From Chlamydiota bacterium (GTDB lineage: Bacteria > Chlamydiota > Chlamydiia > Chlamydiales > SM23-39), in assembly GCA_027366035.1 (NCBI GenBank), contig DAHXLK010000005.1:1-40022 (forward strand): a stretch of 40,022 bases of DNA, in the 5' to 3' direction. Below, piece after piece: positions 24,276-32,955 of this stretch. The notes below the pieces were generated by a model. That model was not told the origin of the DNA, ran no database searches, and saw only the letters and a program-made list of their open reading frames with translations. The position numbers were made by a program, and so were the translations under genes. The stretch's first letter is position 1; the number at the start of each line of letters is the position of its first letter.

Positions 24276-25271
24276 ATGACGATATTGTATGAGGTTGAAA
24301 GGGTTAGTAAAAAGTATGACAGAGGGCATATTGCTCTTCAAGATATTTCTTTTACCATAAATAAAGGAGATATCTACGGAATTATTGGACAAAGTGGAGC
24401 CGGAAAATCTACATTGTTTCGTTTGCTGTCTAGCCTCCTTTCTCCGACGCAGGGGCGTATCCTTTTTCATGGGATAGATATTGCCTCTTTTAATCTTTTC
24501 CAACTTCGAGCTTTCAGAAAAACTATTGGGATGATTTTTCAACATTTTCATCTTTTTAGCTCGCGCACGGTAGCAGAAAATATTGCTTATCCGCTGGAAA
24601 TTTCTCATCTTGCTGCAGGGAAAAGGAAAAAAAAGGTGGAGGAGCTCCTCGACTTAGTGGGATTGGCTAGCAAAAGAGATTTTTATCCTCCGGCGCTTAG
24701 CGGTGGAGAAAAACAACGAGTAGGAATTGCTAGAGCGCTAGCAGGAGATCCTGAAGTGCTTTTTTGTGATGAAGCAACCTCTGCTTTAGATCCCATAACT
24801 ACTAAAGAAATTTTAACTTTTCTTCGTAGAATCCATAAGGAGCTTCACCTAACCATTGTCTTCATTACTCATGAAATGGAGGTGATCAAGAGTATAGGTA
24901 GCCGAGTAGCCATTTTAGATCAAGGAAGACTGGTGGAAGAAGGAGAAGTGGCTGAAGTATTTGCAAATCCACAGCATACGATTACCCGAAATTTTTTACA
25001 GCATACAGCGCATGAACTACCTGTAGAATTTTTAAAAAAAGGTAAAAAAATCTTCCGCTTGAGTTTTAAAGGATCTTTAGCCGGAGAACCTGTTATCTCA
25101 CGTTTAGTGAGACAGTTTGATGTGGATGCTAATATTTTACAGGGATGGATCGATTGTTTGTCCGCCGCTATAGTGGGTATTTTAATTGTAGAGCTATGTG
25201 GAAAGGAAGAAAATATTACCCAAGCTTTGCAGTATTTAAAACAAAAAAAAATTTCTTATGAATTACTCTGA
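24276..25271 (+). CDS. metN: Methionine ABC transporter ATP-binding protein
   Basis: ATPase subunit of the MetNIQ importer for methionine. Walker A GQSGAGKSTLFR (about 37-48), signature LSGGEKQRVGIARAL (about 140), Walker B EVLFCDEATSALD (about 160) and the H-loop ITHEM are all present. A C-terminal NIL/ACT domain (about 255-331) that senses methionine in MetN follows. The start has no clear Shine-Dalgarno and lies very close to, or overlaps, the divergent nth gene. It overlaps metI by 14 bases, so the two are coupled. The gene pair sits between nth and mnmE, neighbours in Chlamydia, which suggests insertion or ancestral presence followed by loss elsewhere. Confidence 0.95.
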   Translation: MTILYEVERVSKKYDRGHIALQDISFTINKGDIYGIIGQSGAGKSTLFRLLSSLLSPTQGRILFHGIDIASFNLFQLRAFRKTIGMIFQHFHLFSSRTVAENIAYPLEISHLAAGKRKKKVEELLDLVGLASKRDFYPPALSGGEKQRVGIARALAGDPEVLFCDEATSALDPITTKEILTFLRRIHKELHLTIVFITHEMEVIKSIGSRVAILDQGRLVEEGEVAEVFANPQHTITRNFLQHTAHELPVEFLKKGKKIFRLSFKGSLAGEPVISRLVRQFDVDANILQGWIDCLSAAIVGILIVELCGKEENITQALQYLKQKKISYELL

Positions 25272-25932
25272 GAATGTAGTTATTGCTTTAAAAGTTTTAC
25301 CTATTGAGACCTGGAACACCGTCTATATGGTTATTGCCTCTGCCTTTTTTTCTACCCTTATCGGACTGCCCTTAGGGGTATTTTTATTGATTTTCCCTAA
25401 AAATCGTTATCCTGTCTTTTACCGAGCGCTAGAAACATTGGTGAACATAGGGCGTTCCTTCCCTTTTGCTGTCCTTATGGTGGCTTTGATTCCCGTTACC
25501 CGTTTTATTGTGGGGACAAGCCTTGGGACAACGGCATCCATTGTCCCTTTAAGTATTACGGCGATCCCTTTTGTCGCCAGGATAGTAGAGACAAGTTTAT
25601 TAGGAGTCGATAAGCAACTTATAGAAGCTGCCCTTATCATGGGATCTACTACTTGGCAGATGGTAACAAAAGTTTTTTTACGAGAAGCGGCTCCCTCGAT
25701 CATCTCAGGATTGACGTTAACTGTTGTAAATCTCATCGGCTATAGTGCTATGGCCGGTCTTATTGGCGGCGGCGGGTTGGGACAGGTAGCAATACAATAT
25801 GGCTATAACCGTTTTAATACTTTTATTATGGGAATTACCGTTTTTTTGCTCCTTGTAATAGTTCAGATCGCGCAGTGGATAGGAAATAGTATTGTTCACC
25901 GGATGATGAAAAGGCGTGGGCTTAAAAATTAA
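25258..25932 (+). CDS. metI: Methionine ABC transporter permease
   Basis: Inner-membrane permease of MetNIQ. The 224 residues show about five hydrophobic helices and the MetI hallmark NIGRSFPFAVLMVALIP (about 60-77), the EAA-like coupling segment EAALIMGSTTWQMVTKVFL (about 121-139), and NLIGYSAMAGLIGGGGLG (about 155-172). It overlaps metN by 14 bases and ends 10 bases before the convergent mnmE stop. The binding protein metQ is separate at 28357-29130 on the minus strand, only about 2.4 kb away. Confidence 0.95.
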   Translation: MNYSENVVIALKVLPIETWNTVYMVIASAFFSTLIGLPLGVFLLIFPKNRYPVFYRALETLVNIGRSFPFAVLMVALIPVTRFIVGTSLGTTASIVPLSITAIPFVARIVETSLLGVDKQLIEAALIMGSTTWQMVTKVFLREAAPSIISGLTLTVVNLIGYSAMAGLIGGGGLGQVAIQYGYNRFNTFIMGITVFLLLVIVQIAQWIGNSIVHRMMKRRGLKN

Positions 25933-25942
25933 AAACTTTGAG

Positions 25943-27286
25943 TTATTTTCCGATACAAAACTTGGAAAATATTGTAGAAAGGATCTCCTCCGTTACATTT
26001 ATTCCGATAATAGAGCCCAAGTGTTCTAGGCAAAAGCGCATATCAGCAGCAACAAATTCAGCAGAAACAGAATTTTTCAATCCCTGAATCACACTTTGTA
26101 AAGCCAATAAGGCTTGAGTTAGCGCATCTTTGTGGCGAAGTGAGGTGATACAATTTTCAGAAGGTTTTATTTTAAGGCCAATAATAGAATAGATAGCATC
26201 TTGTAAGGCCTGTAGCCCGATACCTTTTGTTGCAGAGGTAGGGATAATGAAGGGAGCCCGTATTTCTTCTGTAGGCTGCGCAAGATCAATCTTATTCCAG
26301 AGGATGACTGATTTTTCTTTATTTATCTGAGAGAGGAGGAGCTTGTCTTCTTGAGAAAGTTTTCTACTTGCATCTAATACTAAGAGGGTAATATCTGCCC
26401 GCTGTAGGGCTTCTTTAGACCGTCTGACCCCTTCTTCTTCTACCACTTCACAGGTAGCTCGAATCCCTGCAGTATCGATAAGTCGGAAGGTAACTCCTAA
26501 AAAATGGAGCTCTTCTTCAAGGGTATCTCTTGTAGTTCCCGGGATATCGCTAACGATAGCACGATTCTTTTTGAGAAGGGCGTTCATAAGAGAGGATTTC
26601 CCTACATTGGGTGTTCCTATCAAACATAGACAAAGCCCTTCTCTTATAACTTTCCCTTCTTCATAGGTTTGCAATAGTGTTTGTATCCGGCTTTCAATTC
26701 CTTGTAAGGTAGTAATTATCTCGTCGAAAGGGGAAAAGGCTAGGCCCTCCTCCGGAAAATCTACCCAAGCTTCTAATATAGCTGCGATATCTATTAGCTC
26801 TTTTTGAAATTCTCGAATTGCAGAAGAGAGACTTCCTTCTAAGTGCTCTTTGGCTACTTTGGAAGCAAATTCACTATTTGCTGCTATTAATTCTTGAACG
26901 GCTTCGGCTTGAGCAAGATCGATCTTACCATGCATAAAGGCTCGTAGAGAAAACTCCCCTGCCTTTGCTAAAGATGCCCCCCCTGCTATTGCCCGCTCTA
27001 ATACCCGTTTAGGAAGTATGGTCCCTCCATGACAATAAATCTCTACCGTATCTTCGCCCGTGTACGACTTAGGACCTTTCATCAAAAGCAATAATACATG
27101 GTCGATCACCTCATTATTATTATCTAAAATTTTTCCATAGTGGGCTGTATGAGAAGGTTTTTCTGAAATTCTTTTTGAAAAAATCTTGTCCGCTATTTTG
27201 AAAGCATCTCCACCTGAGATGCGTATAACTGCTATAGCGCCAACTCCTTGGGGTGTAGCTATAGCTGCAATAGTAGAATGTTTCAT
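25943..27286 (-). CDS. mnmE: tRNA uridine-5-carboxymethylaminomethyl modification GTPase
   Basis: With MnmG it modifies U34 of tRNAs reading two-codon boxes. The 447-residue protein has the formyl-THF-binding N-terminal domain (to about 120), a helical domain, a central G domain with GTPNVGKSSL (about 225), DIPGTTRDTLEE (about 245), DTAGIR (about 270) and NKID (about 333), and the invariant C-terminal CIGK. Also known as trmE/thdF. A 19-base gap with an inverted repeat (CTATG...CATAG) separates it from ruvA; GGATG lies before its ATG. Last gene of a metQ-ruvC-ruvA-mnmE run. Confidence 0.97.
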   Translation of the reverse strand: MKHSTIAAIATPQGVGAIAVIRISGGDAFKIADKIFSKRISEKPSHTAHYGKILDNNNEVIDHVLLLLMKGPKSYTGEDTVEIYCHGGTILPKRVLERAIAGGASLAKAGEFSLRAFMHGKIDLAQAEAVQELIAANSEFASKVAKEHLEGSLSSAIREFQKELIDIAAILEAWVDFPEEGLAFSPFDEIITTLQGIESRIQTLLQTYEEGKVIREGLCLCLIGTPNVGKSSLMNALLKKNRAIVSDIPGTTRDTLEEELHFLGVTFRLIDTAGIRATCEVVEEEGVRRSKEALQRADITLLVLDASRKLSQEDKLLLSQINKEKSVILWNKIDLAQPTEEIRAPFIIPTSATKGIGLQALQDAIYSIIGLKIKPSENCITSLRHKDALTQALLALQSVIQGLKNSVSAEFVAADMRFCLEHLGSIIGINVTEEILSTIFSKFCIGK

Positions 27287-27305
27287 CCTATGAAGGATAT
27301 CATAG

Positions 27306-27881
27306 CTATCTTATTTTCTTAAGGGCGGAGCTAATCAGAGTCCCAAGGTCGATTTTTTCATCGGCCCCTTCCAGAGCTTTTTGAATAGCTTTTTGAGATT
27401 GTAAATGACTATATCCTAAGTGGATAAGCGCAGTAATTCCGTCAAATGCTATGTTATTTTGGAAAGGGATGTTAGTGGCTTTACACCATTTTTTTAACTT
27501 ATCTTTTAACTCCATAATCACCCTCTCAGCGATTTTTTTACCAATTCCCGGAATTTTGGAAAGGATTTGGATATTGCCGTTTGTAATGGCAGCTTGCAAA
27601 GTAGTTATCTCTAAATGCCCTATAAGGGCAAGGGCAGTTTTAGGGCCGATTCCGGAGATGGTATTGAGAAGTTCAAAAAGATCTCTTTCTCCTTTGGTGG
27701 GGAAGCCATAAAGGGTATGTGAATCTTCTTTTACAATGAAAGAGGTAAATAGTTGGACAGTTTCTGTATTGGGAAAGGTGGCATTGATAGGAACTTGGAT
27801 ACGGTAAGCTACTCCGGCTGTCTCTAGAACAATATAGGAAGATTCCTTGTAGGCAATTTTCCCTATAAAGTATTCGTACAT
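27306..27881 (-). CDS. ruvA: Holliday junction DNA helicase subunit RuvA
   Basis: Binds four-way junctions and loads RuvB for branch migration. The protein starts MYEYFIGKIAYKESSYIVLE, the family start; a longer frame to 27905 adds eight residues not found in the family. It has the N-terminal OB fold (about 1-62, ending LYGFPTKGERDLF), then tandem helix-hairpin-helix motifs with ISGIGPKTALALIG (about 78) and IPGIGKKIAERVIMELKDKL (about 110), a linker and a C-terminal domain III (about 145-191). It overlaps the ruvC 3' end by 19 bases; the ruvA and ruvC adjacency is as in Chlamydia (CT501 and CT502, from memory). Confidence 0.96.
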   Translation of the reverse strand: MYEYFIGKIAYKESSYIVLETAGVAYRIQVPINATFPNTETVQLFTSFIVKEDSHTLYGFPTKGERDLFELLNTISGIGPKTALALIGHLEITTLQAAITNGNIQILSKIPGIGKKIAERVIMELKDKLKKWCKATNIPFQNNIAFDGITALIHLGYSHLQSQKAIQKALEGADEKIDLGTLISSALKKIR

Positions 27882-28357
27882 ACTTTTCTCTCTTGTGCAT
27901 GACACAAGGCCAGCGCTAAGGCATCTGCAGCGTCTTCCGGTTCCGGAAGGTGAGGTAAATTGAGGAGAATCTGCATCATCTTTTGCACTTGTCTTTTACT
28001 TGCCGCGCCGTTACCAACGACTGCCTTTTTCGCTTTTCGCGGAGGGTATTCATAAAAGTGGATATCATATTTTGCGGCAGCGAGCATTACCATACCACGA
28101 GCCATTCCTAATTTCATAGCGCTTTGAATGTTGTTTTTTATAAATTGAGTCTCTACGGCAATCGCTTGAGGCCGATGTTGTTGAATTAACTTCTCTAAAC
28201 CTTCAAAGAGGATAAGATATCGTTTAAAAAGCGGGAGGTGTGGCGGGGGGCGAATAGATCCAAAATCTAAAGGGGTATACTCCCTCCCATCAGAAGAGAT
28301 AATGCCGTACCCGGTTATCCTAGTTCCCGGATCTATGCCCATGATAATTTTGCCCAT
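27863..28357 (-). CDS. ruvC: Holliday junction endonuclease RuvC
   Basis: Resolves junctions by paired nicks. The 164-residue protein starts MGKIIMGIDPGTRITGYGII and carries the four acidic catalytic residues: Asp in GIDPG (about 8), Glu in AVETQF (about 67) and two Asp in PEDAADALALALCH (about 140-143). Its ATG shares a base with the metQ stop (TAATG), so translation is coupled to metQ. Its 3' end overlaps ruvA by 19 bases. Confidence 0.96.
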   Translation of the reverse strand: MGKIIMGIDPGTRITGYGIISSDGREYTPLDFGSIRPPPHLPLFKRYLILFEGLEKLIQQHRPQAIAVETQFIKNNIQSAMKLGMARGMVMLAAAKYDIHFYEYPPRKAKKAVVGNGAASKRQVQKMMQILLNLPHLPEPEDAADALALALCHAQERKVCTNTL

Positions 28358-29130
28358 TAAAAAGCAGGTATAACAGCCCCATGATATTTTTCTTCAATAA
28401 ATTTTTTCATCTTTTCCGAGGTCATAACCTCTTTTAATTCTTGAATATCCTTTCTCCCCTCCTCATCTTTTCTAATTACAATCACATTGACATAAGGAGA
28501 ATCTTTCCCCTCTAAGGCAATGGCATCTTGGGTGGGCGAAAGGTGGGCTTGTAGGGCATAATTGGCGTTGATTACCGCAGCGCTAACATCAGGTAAAATT
28601 CTCGGCAGCAAAGCAGCATCTACTGTTCGAAAATGGATGTTTTTAAGGTTTTCAGAAATATGGAGAATGCTAGGCAAGCCTGCGGAAGGGGTAAGTGTAA
28701 TGATTTTTTCTTTTTGTAATAAGTATAACGCCCTCGCTTCATTGGTTGGATCATTAGGGATAGCGATGAGATCTCCTTTTTTTAACTGAGAAAGTGAGGA
28801 AATTTTTTCCGAATAAACCCCCATGGGTTCGATATCAATTTTAGCTAAGCTTATAAGAGGGTAATGAAATTCTTTTACTTGCTCTTCTAAAAATGGGAGG
28901 TGTTGGAAAAAATTGGCATCCAACTCTTTTTCAGCAAGCGCTCTATTGGCAATATTATAATTATCTAGAAGGATAATTTTGAGATCTACCCCATTTTTTT
29001 TTAATTCCGGTTTTGCAAATTCTAACAGTTCTGCATGGGGGACAGAAGTAGCGGCAATTTTTAGTTTGTCATGAGGATGGGATCTACAGCCGGTTAATAT
29101 AGAAATAAAAAGAAGTAGTTTTCTTATCAT
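28357..29130 (-). CDS. metQ: Methionine-binding lipoprotein of MetNIQ
   Basis: Substrate-binding lipoprotein anchored in the inner membrane, of the NlpA family. The N-terminus MIRKLLLFISILTGC has a lipobox (LTGC, Cys 15). LKIAATSVPHAELLEFAKPEL, then DANFFQHLPFLEEQ, IAIPNDPTNEARALYLLQ and the ending motif around EKYHGAVIPAF are family hallmarks. The 257-residue length is normal. It shares one base with the ruvC start and heads the run metQ-ruvC-ruvA-mnmE, while its partners metN and metI face the other way beyond mnmE. A small hairpin lies just upstream at 29134-29150. Confidence 0.93.
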   Translation of the reverse strand: MIRKLLLFISILTGCRSHPHDKLKIAATSVPHAELLEFAKPELKKNGVDLKIILLDNYNIANRALAEKELDANFFQHLPFLEEQVKEFHYPLISLAKIDIEPMGVYSEKISSLSQLKKGDLIAIPNDPTNEARALYLLQKEKIITLTPSAGLPSILHISENLKNIHFRTVDAALLPRILPDVSAAVINANYALQAHLSPTQDAIALEGKDSPYVNVIVIRKDEEGRKDIQELKEVMTSEKMKKFIEEKYHGAVIPAF

Positions 29131-29133
29131 AAG

Positions 29134-29150
29134 CGGTATTCAATATACCG
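29134..29150. promoter_or_regulatory. Inverted repeat between metQ and the heptosyltransferase
   Basis: CGGTAT (29134-29139) and ATACCG (29145-29150) are exact complements around TCAAT in the 51-base gap between divergent genes. It may be an operator or part of a divergent promoter. No known met-box sequence can be assigned. Confidence 0.3.
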
Positions 29151-29181
29151 TAAAATCAGCTAAATCCCTAGAATTATCCTC

Positions 29182-30195
29182 ATGTTACATCCTAAGAAAA
29201 TAATTATAAGAATGCCGAATTGGATCGGTGATTTTGTCATGGCAACCCCTATTTTGACCGATCTGAGAAAAAAATTTCCGGAGGCCGAGATCACGGCGAT
29301 GTGCAAAAATCCGTTAGGAGACCTCTTAAAAGAAGATGAAGACATTAATGAACTATTTTCTTTTAGTAGGCTTCCCAATGGTTTTTCTAGGAGGATAGCT
29401 AAAAGAAATATTATCGAAAAATTGCGTTCCGGAGAATATGACGCCGGCCTTTTATTGACTAATTCCTTTTCCTCTGCCTGGTGGTTTTGGCAAGGAAAGG
29501 TGCAAAATCGGGTGGGTTATAGTTGCAATGTCAGGTCTATTTTTTTAAATTACCCGATTGTACAGGAAAATACCGGTCATCAAGTCGTCGTATACAAACG
29601 GTTGTTGCAACCTTTTGGTATCGATATCACCGATACGCCCACTCGACTTTTTCTTCAAGTTGAGGAGGTAAAAAAAAGTAAAGAGCTCCTCTATCATCGC
29701 GGATATGTAGAAGGGAAAAAACTGATAGGGATCCACCCTGGCGCAGCTTACGGCTCTTCCAAATGTTGGCCGTGGGAACGGTATCGTGCAGTAGCTAAAA
29801 AACTTTTAGAAAATCCGGAACTCTATGTGCTTTTTTTTGGCGATATCACACAAACAAATTTGATTAAAAATATTTCTCAAGGATTGGGTCCAAGAGCTAT
29901 CAATTTAGCAGGAATTACTGCAATTCGTGAATTAATGGCGTTGATCAAAGACCTCCACCTCTTTTTAACCAATGACAGTGGGCCTATGCATATTGCCTCT
30001 GCTTTAGGAACGCCGCTTATTGCCCTATTTGGTTCTACCGATGACCGGAAGACAGGACCTTATAAGGGAGGGGTGGTGCTCAACAAACACGCCTCTTGTT
30101 CTCCTTGTTTTAAAAGAAGGTGTCCAATAGATTTTCGCTGTATGATGGAAATAACTGTGGAAGAGGTTCTTGCAGAGATGAAAAAATATGTTTAA
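29182..30195 (+). CDS. ADP-heptose:LPS heptosyltransferase family protein (WaaF-like)
   Basis: A GT9-family glycosyltransferase for LPS core assembly at the inner membrane. The 337 residues show RMPNWIGDFVMATPIL (about 10-25), IHPGAAYGSSKCWP (about 184-197), the nucleotide-sugar region FLTNDSGPMHIASALGTPLIALFGST (positions about 256-281) and HASCSPCFKRRCPIDFRCM (about 293-311), which are WaaF hallmarks. Whether the sugar is heptose or Kdo-linked cannot be told, since Chlamydia proper lacks heptose. It overlaps the next gene by 8 bases; the downstream gene also contains a GT9-like domain, suggesting a shared envelope-sugar role. Confidence 0.88.
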   Translation: MLHPKKIIIRMPNWIGDFVMATPILTDLRKKFPEAEITAMCKNPLGDLLKEDEDINELFSFSRLPNGFSRRIAKRNIIEKLRSGEYDAGLLLTNSFSSAWWFWQGKVQNRVGYSCNVRSIFLNYPIVQENTGHQVVVYKRLLQPFGIDITDTPTRLFLQVEEVKKSKELLYHRGYVEGKKLIGIHPGAAYGSSKCWPWERYRAVAKKLLENPELYVLFFGDITQTNLIKNISQGLGPRAINLAGITAIRELMALIKDLHLFLTNDSGPMHIASALGTPLIALFGSTDDRKTGPYKGGVVLNKHASCSPCFKRRCPIDFRCMMEITVEEVLAEMKKYV

Positions 30196-31972
30196 AACCC
30201 TTTTGCGAGCACTACTTCTAAATCCTTTTGAACAAATCTTACAAAAAGCTCGTAAAAAAAAAAGCAAGAAGTTTCTTTTAGCTTGGAACCGAGGGCTCGG
30301 CGATATAGCGCTTGGCCTTTATGCTATGAACCGGCGAATTCGTGAAGTTATTCCTGACGCTGAAGTTTCTTTTCTTATTCGTAAAAATCTGGAAGAGGGG
30401 TTTCAACTCTTTGAAGGGGTGAAATATCTGGTTGCTCCCGATTGGGAAAGGGGAAAGGCTTACGATGTAAAGCGCACTTTACATCAGTTGGGTATCGACC
30501 CTATTTCCTTTGATGTTATCATAGAAGCCCCTAATCCTACTTACTGGGTAAAATGGCAGCTCGGTAAGGTGACCCCAAAGATGCGGTGGCAAAAAAAGTG
30601 GGAAACTCTTTATCAAGAGTTTGATTTAGAAGAAACATGGACCTATATCGGCGTTCATTTACATGCAGAGACAAAATATGGAGAATGGAGAAATTGGCCT
30701 GACTATCGTTGGGAGGAGCTATTTCAGCTTTTAGAAGAGAAAAAGCATATCCGGCTCATTCTTTTTGGCTATGAAAAATCCTCAGAAATTTCTCATAGTA
30801 ATGTAATTGACTTCCGAGGCAAAACAAATCTTTTTCAAATCCTTTCCATTATTAAAAATCGATGTTCTGCTTTCATTGGGATAGATTCCGGGCTTCTTTC
30901 AATGATCTATTATTTAGAGGAAAACTTTCCTATAAAGATCCTCTCTTTATGGGCAGACCCAAGGCATGGTATTTTAAAACAAAACGTTGCCTCTCCTAAT
31001 GATCTTTTAGAGCATTGTCCGATTATTGGAAAGTATAAGTCACTTGCTTCTGTTACTGCAGAAGAGGTGCTGGCAAAGCTAAATTATATCCCATTTTGCC
31101 CTCTGGACCCTATCAGTGATGATGAAAAAATAGGTATGGAGGCGTTAAAAAAAGGCAAAGCTGCCTGTGTTATTATGGCGGCAGGCCAAGGGACCCGTTT
31201 CGGCTATCCAAAAGCAAAAGGATTATTTCCAATTTTCAATAACAAGAGTCTTTTTGCCATTTTTTGTGATAAAATACGATCTATTAGTTCTTCACTGCCC
31301 GTGGCCATCATGTGTTCTCCGTCTAATAAGGAAGAGATCCTCCAATTTTTTAAAGAAAGTAATAATTTTGGACTGACAAGAATTTATTTTTTTACGCAAA
31401 CAGAGCTTCCTGTCGATGGGGATGCTTTATTAGTCCCTGATGGAAACGGTGCCCTTTACCCTTGTTTTTACACGACGTTATATCCTGACTTTGTAGCCAT
31501 GGGGATTGAATATCTTTTCGTCATTCCTGTAGATAATCCATTAGCGCATCCTTTCCATCCCACCCTTTTAGGGTTTCATATTCGCCATCAAAATGAGGTA
31601 ACGGTAATCGCCGTAAAACCAAAAAATTCTTTAGAAAAAATAGGAAAGATTCTCTCTTTTCATGGGAAAATGAAAATTGTGGAATACTTACATGAGGGGT
31701 GTTTTTTTAATAAAGCTTTTGGTAATAGTAATCTTTTTTGCTTTAGCCTCTCTTTTATACGTAAAGCAGCTGCAGTGGATCTTCCCTATCATAAAATTAA
31801 AAAAACTGTGAATGGCAAAGTGATCTATAAAAAAGAAAAATTTATTTTTGATGCGCTTTTTCTAGCTGAAAAGTCTTCTGCTATGAGATATCCTAGAGAG
31901 CGCTGCTTTGCTCCGTTAAAAGATCAAAAAAGTATTGAAGAAGTACAAAAGTTATGCATGTCGGATATCTAG
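30188..31972 (+). CDS. Fusion of a GT9-like glycosyltransferase domain and a UDP-sugar pyrophosphorylase
   Basis: A 594-residue two-domain protein. Residues about 27-305 resemble heptosyltransferase family GT9: LLAWNRGLGDIALGLYAMNR near the start, FIGIDSGLLSMIYYLEENFP near 230. Residues about 320-594 are a UDPGP-family pyrophosphorylase with CVIMAAGQGTRFGYPKAKGL (about 327-346), PDGNGALYPCF (about 416) and FVIPVDNPLAHP (about 441), like UDP-N-acetylhexosamine pyrophosphorylases. From memory, C. trachomatis has a stand-alone enzyme of this type (CT715) beside gpsA (CT714), the same neighbour as here, so the second half is the ancestral gene. The joined protein may make and use, or scaffold, a UDP-sugar for envelope glycans (inference). 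The reading frame is continuous. It overlaps gpsA by 19 bases. Confidence 0.82.
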   Translation: MFKTLLRALLLNPFEQILQKARKKKSKKFLLAWNRGLGDIALGLYAMNRRIREVIPDAEVSFLIRKNLEEGFQLFEGVKYLVAPDWERGKAYDVKRTLHQLGIDPISFDVIIEAPNPTYWVKWQLGKVTPKMRWQKKWETLYQEFDLEETWTYIGVHLHAETKYGEWRNWPDYRWEELFQLLEEKKHIRLILFGYEKSSEISHSNVIDFRGKTNLFQILSIIKNRCSAFIGIDSGLLSMIYYLEENFPIKILSLWADPRHGILKQNVASPNDLLEHCPIIGKYKSLASVTAEEVLAKLNYIPFCPLDPISDDEKIGMEALKKGKAACVIMAAGQGTRFGYPKAKGLFPIFNNKSLFAIFCDKIRSISSSLPVAIMCSPSNKEEILQFFKESNNFGLTRIYFFTQTELPVDGDALLVPDGNGALYPCFYTTLYPDFVAMGIEYLFVIPVDNPLAHPFHPTLLGFHIRHQNEVTVIAVKPKNSLEKIGKILSFHGKMKIVEYLHEGCFFNKAFGNSNLFCFSLSFIRKAAAVDLPYHKIKKTVNGKVIYKKEKFIFDALFLAEKSSAMRYPRERCFAPLKDQKSIEEVQKLCMSDI

Positions 31973-32952
31973 GATCGGGAACCTGGGGTTTTTGCCTTGC
32001 CTATTTGCTTGCTAAAAATGGACAGAAAGTTACCCTTTGGAGCCGCAATGAAGCTTTTTCCAAAAAACTTGCCGAAACAAGGACCCACCCCAAACTTAAA
32101 GGGATAACAGCCCCTCTGAACATTACCTTTACCTCCGACTTATCTCAGGCGGTAAATATTGCCGATATTTTAGTAGAGAGCGTCACCTCTAAAGGGTTAA
32201 GGCCTGTAATGGAATTAGTTTTACGAGTAAGGCCGAAGCCTTGCCCCATTATCCTCACTTCTAAGGGAATTGAGCAAGATACAGGGCTTCTTTTACCAGA
32301 GGTTCTTTGTCAATTGCTTCAAGAAAAAAATAGCCCTAAAGTAGGGGCTTTAAGTGGCCCAAGCCATGCCGAAGAGGTGATTCAAGATCTACCTACTTCT
32401 GTAGTTTGTACCGGATATACTCCAGATATCATGGGGACCATTTTGGATATTTTTACGACCCCAAATTTCCGTATTTATCCTAATAGCGATGTAATGGGAG
32501 TCTCTTTTGGCGGAGCGATGAAAAATATCATTGCTATCGCATGTGGAATATCCGATGGACTAGGTTTTGGGGATAACACAAAAGCCGCACTTATGACTCG
32601 AGGTCTGCATGAAATTAGAAAATTATCGATAACAAAAGGGTGTAAAGAAACAACATTAAATGGGTTATCTGGTATGGGAGATCTTTGCGTAACCTGCCTT
32701 TCGACTCATAGTCGTAATTATCGATTTGGGAGGTGTATTGCGGAAGGCTTAACAGTTGCAGAAGCTAAAGCAAAAATTGGGATGGTTGTTGAGGGGATGT
32801 ATTCTGTTGTTTCCGCTTTGCAATTAGCCAAAAAACATGGAATACCCGTCCCAATTACCGAAGGGGTTCATGCGATTATTTATCACAACTTGAATCCTAA
32901 AGATGCAGTGAAGGCATTACTTCAGCGAGCAATTAAAGAAGAGCATCTGTAA
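31954..32952 (+). CDS. gpsA: Glycerol-3-phosphate dehydrogenase (NAD(P)+)
   Basis: Reduces dihydroxyacetone phosphate to sn-glycerol-3-phosphate for phospholipid synthesis. The 332 residues show the Rossmann motif GSGTWGFCLAYLLAKNG (about 7-23), LTSKGIE (about 109), LSGPSHAEEV (about 137), the catalytic Lys in GGAMKNIIAIACGI (about 190-203) and LSGMGDLCVTC (about 237) typical of GpsA. The start overlaps the upstream fusion gene by 19 bases. It ends 3 bases before nnrDE. Part of a plus-strand run that starts at the heptosyltransferase. Confidence 0.96.
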   Translation: MHVGYLGSGTWGFCLAYLLAKNGQKVTLWSRNEAFSKKLAETRTHPKLKGITAPLNITFTSDLSQAVNIADILVESVTSKGLRPVMELVLRVRPKPCPIILTSKGIEQDTGLLLPEVLCQLLQEKNSPKVGALSGPSHAEEVIQDLPTSVVCTGYTPDIMGTILDIFTTPNFRIYPNSDVMGVSFGGAMKNIIAIACGISDGLGFGDNTKAALMTRGLHEIRKLSITKGCKETTLNGLSGMGDLCVTCLSTHSRNYRFGRCIAEGLTVAEAKAKIGMVVEGMYSVVSALQLAKKHGIPVPITEGVHAIIYHNLNPKDAVKALLQRAIKEEHL

Positions 32953-32955
32953 AAC

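Noticed and set aside
24261-24608. N-terminal extension of nth over 116 codons
   Set aside because: It lies antisense to the metN coding sequence and has no endonuclease III features; the family starts near 24260.
25419-25736. Antisense open frame of 105 codons within metI
   Set aside because: Shadow of the real gene in another frame, without RBS or recognisable domain.
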